Assembly: GCA_031259515.1 (NCBI GenBank)
Contig: JAIRLK010000226.1
Location: 1-14,731, forward strand
Length of the DNA: 14,731 bases
Direction of reading: 5' to 3'
DNA from: Treponema sp.
GTDB lineage: Bacteria; Spirochaetota; Spirochaetia; Treponematales; Breznakiellaceae
The notes below the pieces were generated by a model. The model saw nothing but the letters and a program-made list of their open reading frames with translations. It was not told the DNA's origin and ran no database searches. Positions 12,803 through 14,731 of this stretch are shown here, one piece after another; within the stretch, counting starts at the first letter, position 1, and each line of letters starts with the position of its first letter. The translations under genes and the position numbers were made by a program.

Positions 12803-13461
12803 TCACCGGCCTCCTCATCTGCGTCCACCGAACCTTCAGCCGCACCATAAAAGACGCTTAAGTTCTTCGCGGCGGTTTCGAGCATAAGAACCCGACGGCC
12901 ATAAAAGAGGTCATGGGCCCTAAGCCGGTTATAGGACAGGAAACTTAACCAAGGGATATTGGCGCCCGCCCGCTTCACCATGCCATCATCATCCTTAAGA
13001 ACAATAACTGTCCGTTCATCGGCACCGAAATTTTTCAGGATTCCCGCCAGATCCTTGGTCTTTCCGGACTCTACCGAAAAATCTTCCACAATTTTCAAGG
13101 TATCGCTTTGAGCTTTCAAGCTCAGAATAGTTTTAAGAGCAAGCCGCTTTGCCTTTTTCGGAATTGAATAGGAAAAATCCCGCGGCTTAGGACCAAATAC
13201 AGTACCGCCGCCAACCATGACGGGAGACTTCTTGTCACCCCGGCGGGCCCGGCCCGTACCCTTCTGCTTATACGGCTTGGCATTGGAACCGTGGACTTCA
13301 CCCCGATCCCGGGTGCTGGCGGTCCCCAAACGTTTATTGGCAAGCTCATTCTGAATGGCATACCAGATCACATCTTCGTTCACCGGAAGCCCGAATACGG
13401 CATCGTCCAATTCTACACTTCTCAGTTCCCTGCCATCAATGGAATACACTGTCCGATTCAT
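12799..13461 (-). CDS. rplD: 50S ribosomal protein L4
   Basis: L4 reaches into the exit tunnel opposite L22; in E. coli it also represses the S10 operon. The 220-residue protein has the tunnel loop TRDRGEVHGSNAKPYKQKGTGRARRGDKKSPVMVGGGTVFGPKPRDFSYSIPKKAKRLALK (50-110). KQKGTGRAR, the site of macrolide-resistance changes in other bacteria, is intact. A globular C-domain follows. After AKNLSVFYGAAEG the protein ends in an acidic tail (SVDADEEAGE) beyond the usual end of about 205. Whether L4 regulates this cluster is not visible in the window. It follows rplC after 31 nt. Confidence 0.98.
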   Translation of the reverse strand: MNRTVYSIDGRELRSVELDDAVFGLPVNEDVIWYAIQNELANKRLGTASTRDRGEVHGSNAKPYKQKGTGRARRGDKKSPVMVGGGTVFGPKPRDFSYSIPKKAKRLALKTILSLKAQSDTLKIVEDFSVESGKTKDLAGILKNFGADERTVIVLKDDDGMVKRAGANIPWLSFLSYNRLRAHDLFYGRRVLMLETAAKNLSVFYGAAEGSVDADEEAGE

Positions 13462-13492
13462 TACATTCCCCGTTCCTTAAGCGCCAAGCGCC

Positions 13493-14113
13493 CTACTTCT
13501 TTACCGCAGCCCTGACCACCACAATCCCCTTATTAATTCCAGGGACCGCGCCGCAGACCATGACAAGCTGATTTTCCACATCCAATTTAATAACCCGCAG
13601 GCTGAGAACCGTAGTCTTTTCCCGTCCCATGTGTCCAGGCAACTTAACATTCTTAAAAGTACGGCCCGGATACGTTGACTGACCGGTGGACCCGGGCTCC
13701 CTATGAAACTTGGAACCATGAGTACGACGTCCACCGCCGAACCCCCATCGCTTCACAACGCCCTGAAACCCCTTTCCCTTAGAAACGCCGGCAACATCCA
13801 CGTACCGGACCCCTTCAAAAAGCTCCGCCCCAAGAGAATCGCCAATAGCGCATTCTTTCTCAAAATCCCGGAATTCTTTAATCCGTTTCTTAGGAGCGAT
13901 GCCTTCCGGAAACTGCCCAGCATAAGGCTTGCTCGCCTTGCCCTGTTTTAACGCGTCAACCCCCACAACCACGGCGGAATAGCCGTCCTTTTCGGGAGTC
14001 TTCCGCGCAATGACGATATTCGGATCGATACGGATCACCGATACCGGAACCAGATTCCCATTATCGTCGAAAATCTGTGTCATACCAACTTTCTTGGCCA
14101 AAAGACCTAACAT
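13493..14113 (-). CDS. rplC: 50S ribosomal protein L3
   Basis: L3 is an early assembly protein whose loop approaches the peptidyl transferase centre. The 206 residues start MLGLLAKKVGMTQIFDDNGNLVPVSVI, and the signature GFQGVVKRWGFGGGRRTHGSKFHREPGSTGQSTYPGRTFKNVKLPGHMG lies at 115-163. Q145 in GSTGQ is in the region methylated by PrmB in proteobacteria. That the same residue is modified here is unknown. GGAG lies 6 nt before the ATG. A 103-nt leader with hairpins separates it from rpsJ. Confidence 0.99.
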   Translation of the reverse strand: MLGLLAKKVGMTQIFDDNGNLVPVSVIRIDPNIVIARKTPEKDGYSAVVVGVDALKQGKASKPYAGQFPEGIAPKKRIKEFRDFEKECAIGDSLGAELFEGVRYVDVAGVSKGKGFQGVVKRWGFGGGRRTHGSKFHREPGSTGQSTYPGRTFKNVKLPGHMGREKTTVLSLRVIKLDVENQLVMVCGAVPGINKGIVVVRAAVKK

Positions 14114-14165
14114 GACATCTCCATAAATATGGCACGCTATCCTTACGACTCCGGGCTTCTGTCCC

Positions 14166-14191
14166 CAGACCCGCGGTTCCAGGACCGTCTG
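14166..14191 (-). repeat. Inverted repeat in the rpsJ-rplC gap
   Basis: On the minus strand CAGAC (14191-14187) pairs with GTCTG (14170-14166), and inside it GGT (14186-14184) pairs with ACC (14177-14175), leaving a small asymmetric loop. It lies in the middle of the 103-nt gap. The stem is short and no T-tract follows, so it is not a terminator by itself. Confidence 0.3.
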
Positions 14192-14202
14192 CCGGAATTA
14201 CC

Positions 14203-14220
14203 ATAAACCCCAGGGTTTAT
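14203..14220 (-). repeat. Perfect palindrome at the rpsJ stop codon
   Basis: ATAAACCC and GGGTTTAT flank a 2-base centre, an 18-base perfect inverted repeat containing the rpsJ TAA (14219-14217). As RNA it would form about 7 bp with a 4-nt loop (CTGG). It is followed by GGTAATT rather than a T-run, so it is not a standard terminator but could affect mRNA stability. Confidence 0.4.
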
Positions 14221-14525
14221 TGTTTTATCTCAACATCCACACCGGCAGGCAACTCAAGCTTCATAAGGGAATCCATCACTTCGGCAGAAGGATTGATAAT
14301 ATCAATCAACCGCTTGTGAGTCCGCATCTCAAACTGCTCACGGGACTTCTTATTCACATGAGGCGAGCGAAGTACCGTAATTTTATTAAAACGGGTCGGC
14401 AGGGGGATAGGGCCGGTAACCTTAGCCCCCGCTTTCTGCACCGTCTGAACGATGGATTTCGCGCTCTGGTCTATCAATTCCACGTCAAAGCCGCGCAACC
14501 GCACGCGAATTCGCTCCTTAACCAT
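14217..14525 (-). CDS. rpsJ: 30S ribosomal protein S10 (NusE)
   Basis: S10 sits in the small-subunit head and, as NusE, also joins NusB in antitermination and contacts NusG. I start it at ATG 14525-14523, giving 102 residues (MVKERIRVRLRGFDVELIDQ...), because GGAGG lies just upstream and the length matches the family. The frame stays open 16 codons further upstream, but that part has no family resemblance. The S10 signature SPHVNKKSREQFEMRTHKRLIDI (54-76) is intact, as is PIPLPTRFNKITVLR (39-53). It follows tuf after a 104-nt gap. Confidence 0.98.
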   Translation of the reverse strand: MVKERIRVRLRGFDVELIDQSAKSIVQTVQKAGAKVTGPIPLPTRFNKITVLRSPHVNKKSREQFEMRTHKRLIDIINPSAEVMDSLMKLELPAGVDVEIKQ

Positions 14526-14583
14526 TATTCCTCCAGAGGTAGTTCCTGCCCGCAACAACATACCGCACGACAAGAAAACCGGC

Positions 14584-14612
14584 GGCTTATTCCAATACGT
14601 CCGAAATAAACC
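14584..14612 (-). repeat. Possible attenuator-like hairpin between tuf and rpsJ
   Basis: On the minus strand GGTTTATT (14612-14605) can pair with AATAAGCC (14591-14584) with one G-U pair and a 13-nt loop. Some T-rich sequence follows a few bases later (GGTTTTCTT). It could reduce read-through from tuf, but the stem is weak and this is a low-confidence reading. The gap shows no strong promoter by eye. Confidence 0.25.
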
Positions 14613-14629
14613 ACGACATTAAACAGAAC

Positions 14630-14731
14630 TTACTCAAGAACTTCGGTAACCTGGCCGGAAGCAACCGTTTTGCCGCCTTCACGAATAGCAAAGCGAAGCC
14701 CCTTCTCCATGGCGACAGGGTGAATTAACTC
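14630..14731 (-). CDS. tuf: Elongation factor Tu, C-terminal 33 residues (partial)
   Basis: EF-Tu delivers aminoacyl-tRNA to the ribosome as a GTP complex. Only the last 33 codons plus the TAA are in the window: ELIHPVAMEKGLRFAIREGG then KTVASGQVTEVLE. The FAIREGGKTVASGQVTEVL ending is the conserved C-terminus of domain III, part of the tRNA and kirromycin-binding surface. The gene continues past the window edge at 14731. It lies 104 nt upstream of rpsJ, an arrangement seen in spirochaetes and other bacteria. Confidence 0.97.
   Translation of the reverse strand, partial: ELIHPVAMEKGLRFAIREGGKTVASGQVTEVLE

Noticed and set aside
14526..14573. Longer S10 start with 16 more residues
   Set aside because: The extra residues have no S10 resemblance. 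The internal ATG has a strong GGAGG and gives the normal 102-residue length.
1..14731. CRISPR array, tRNA, rRNA or defence system
   Set aside because: No regularly spaced direct repeats, tRNA-like cloverleaf or rRNA sequence were seen. The window is almost wholly r-protein genes.

Overview
The window is the distal part of a large bacterial ribosomal-protein gene cluster (S10 - spc - alpha). It is read entirely from the minus strand, so transcription runs from high to low coordinates. It starts inside the 3' end of tuf (EF-Tu, 14630-14731). The order is then rpsJ, rplC, rplD, rplW, rplB, rpsS, rplV, rpsC, rplP, rpmC, rpsQ (S10 section, 14525 to 9256); rplN, rplX, rplE, rpsN, rpsH, rplF, rplR, rpsE, rpmD, rplO, secY (spc section, 9197 to 3688); rpmJ, rpsM, rpsK, rpsD, rpoA, rplQ (alpha section, 3510 to 467). 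The proteins look full length and intact, and I found no convincing plus-strand gene.

Protein character and gene order suggest a spirochaete of the Treponema lineage: tuf lies directly before rpsJ, rpmJ follows secY with no adk, map or infA between, S14 is the short zinc form, and the base composition is near-balanced. This is inference from family resemblance, not a database match.

The genes are packed tightly, with gaps mostly of 1-31 nt, a 4-nt ATGA overlap at rplD/rplW and at rplX/rplE, and an 11-nt overlap at rpoA/rplQ. Larger gaps occur at tuf-rpsJ (104 nt), rpsJ-rplC (103), rpsQ-rplN (58), rplN-rplX (71), rpsH-rplF (57) and secY-rpmJ (177). The secY-rpmJ gap carries a good sigma70-like promoter candidate, and several others carry small inverted repeats. 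No gene-free stretch exceeds 300 nt.

The non-routine part is the low-coordinate end. Directly after rplQ is a 60-residue, strongly basic CxxC...CxxC protein (263-445) that I do not recognise as a named ribosomal protein. It appears co-transcribed with the cluster and is the best candidate for an undescribed ribosome- or polymerase-associated factor. Beyond it, at 236, begins what looks like the end of an IS1-family element. It has a GGTGATG terminus, a promoter-like pair, a perfect 12-bp hairpin enclosing the ribosome binding site and start codon, and an InsA-like zinc-finger N-terminus that appears frameshifted near base 70. The element runs off the window.
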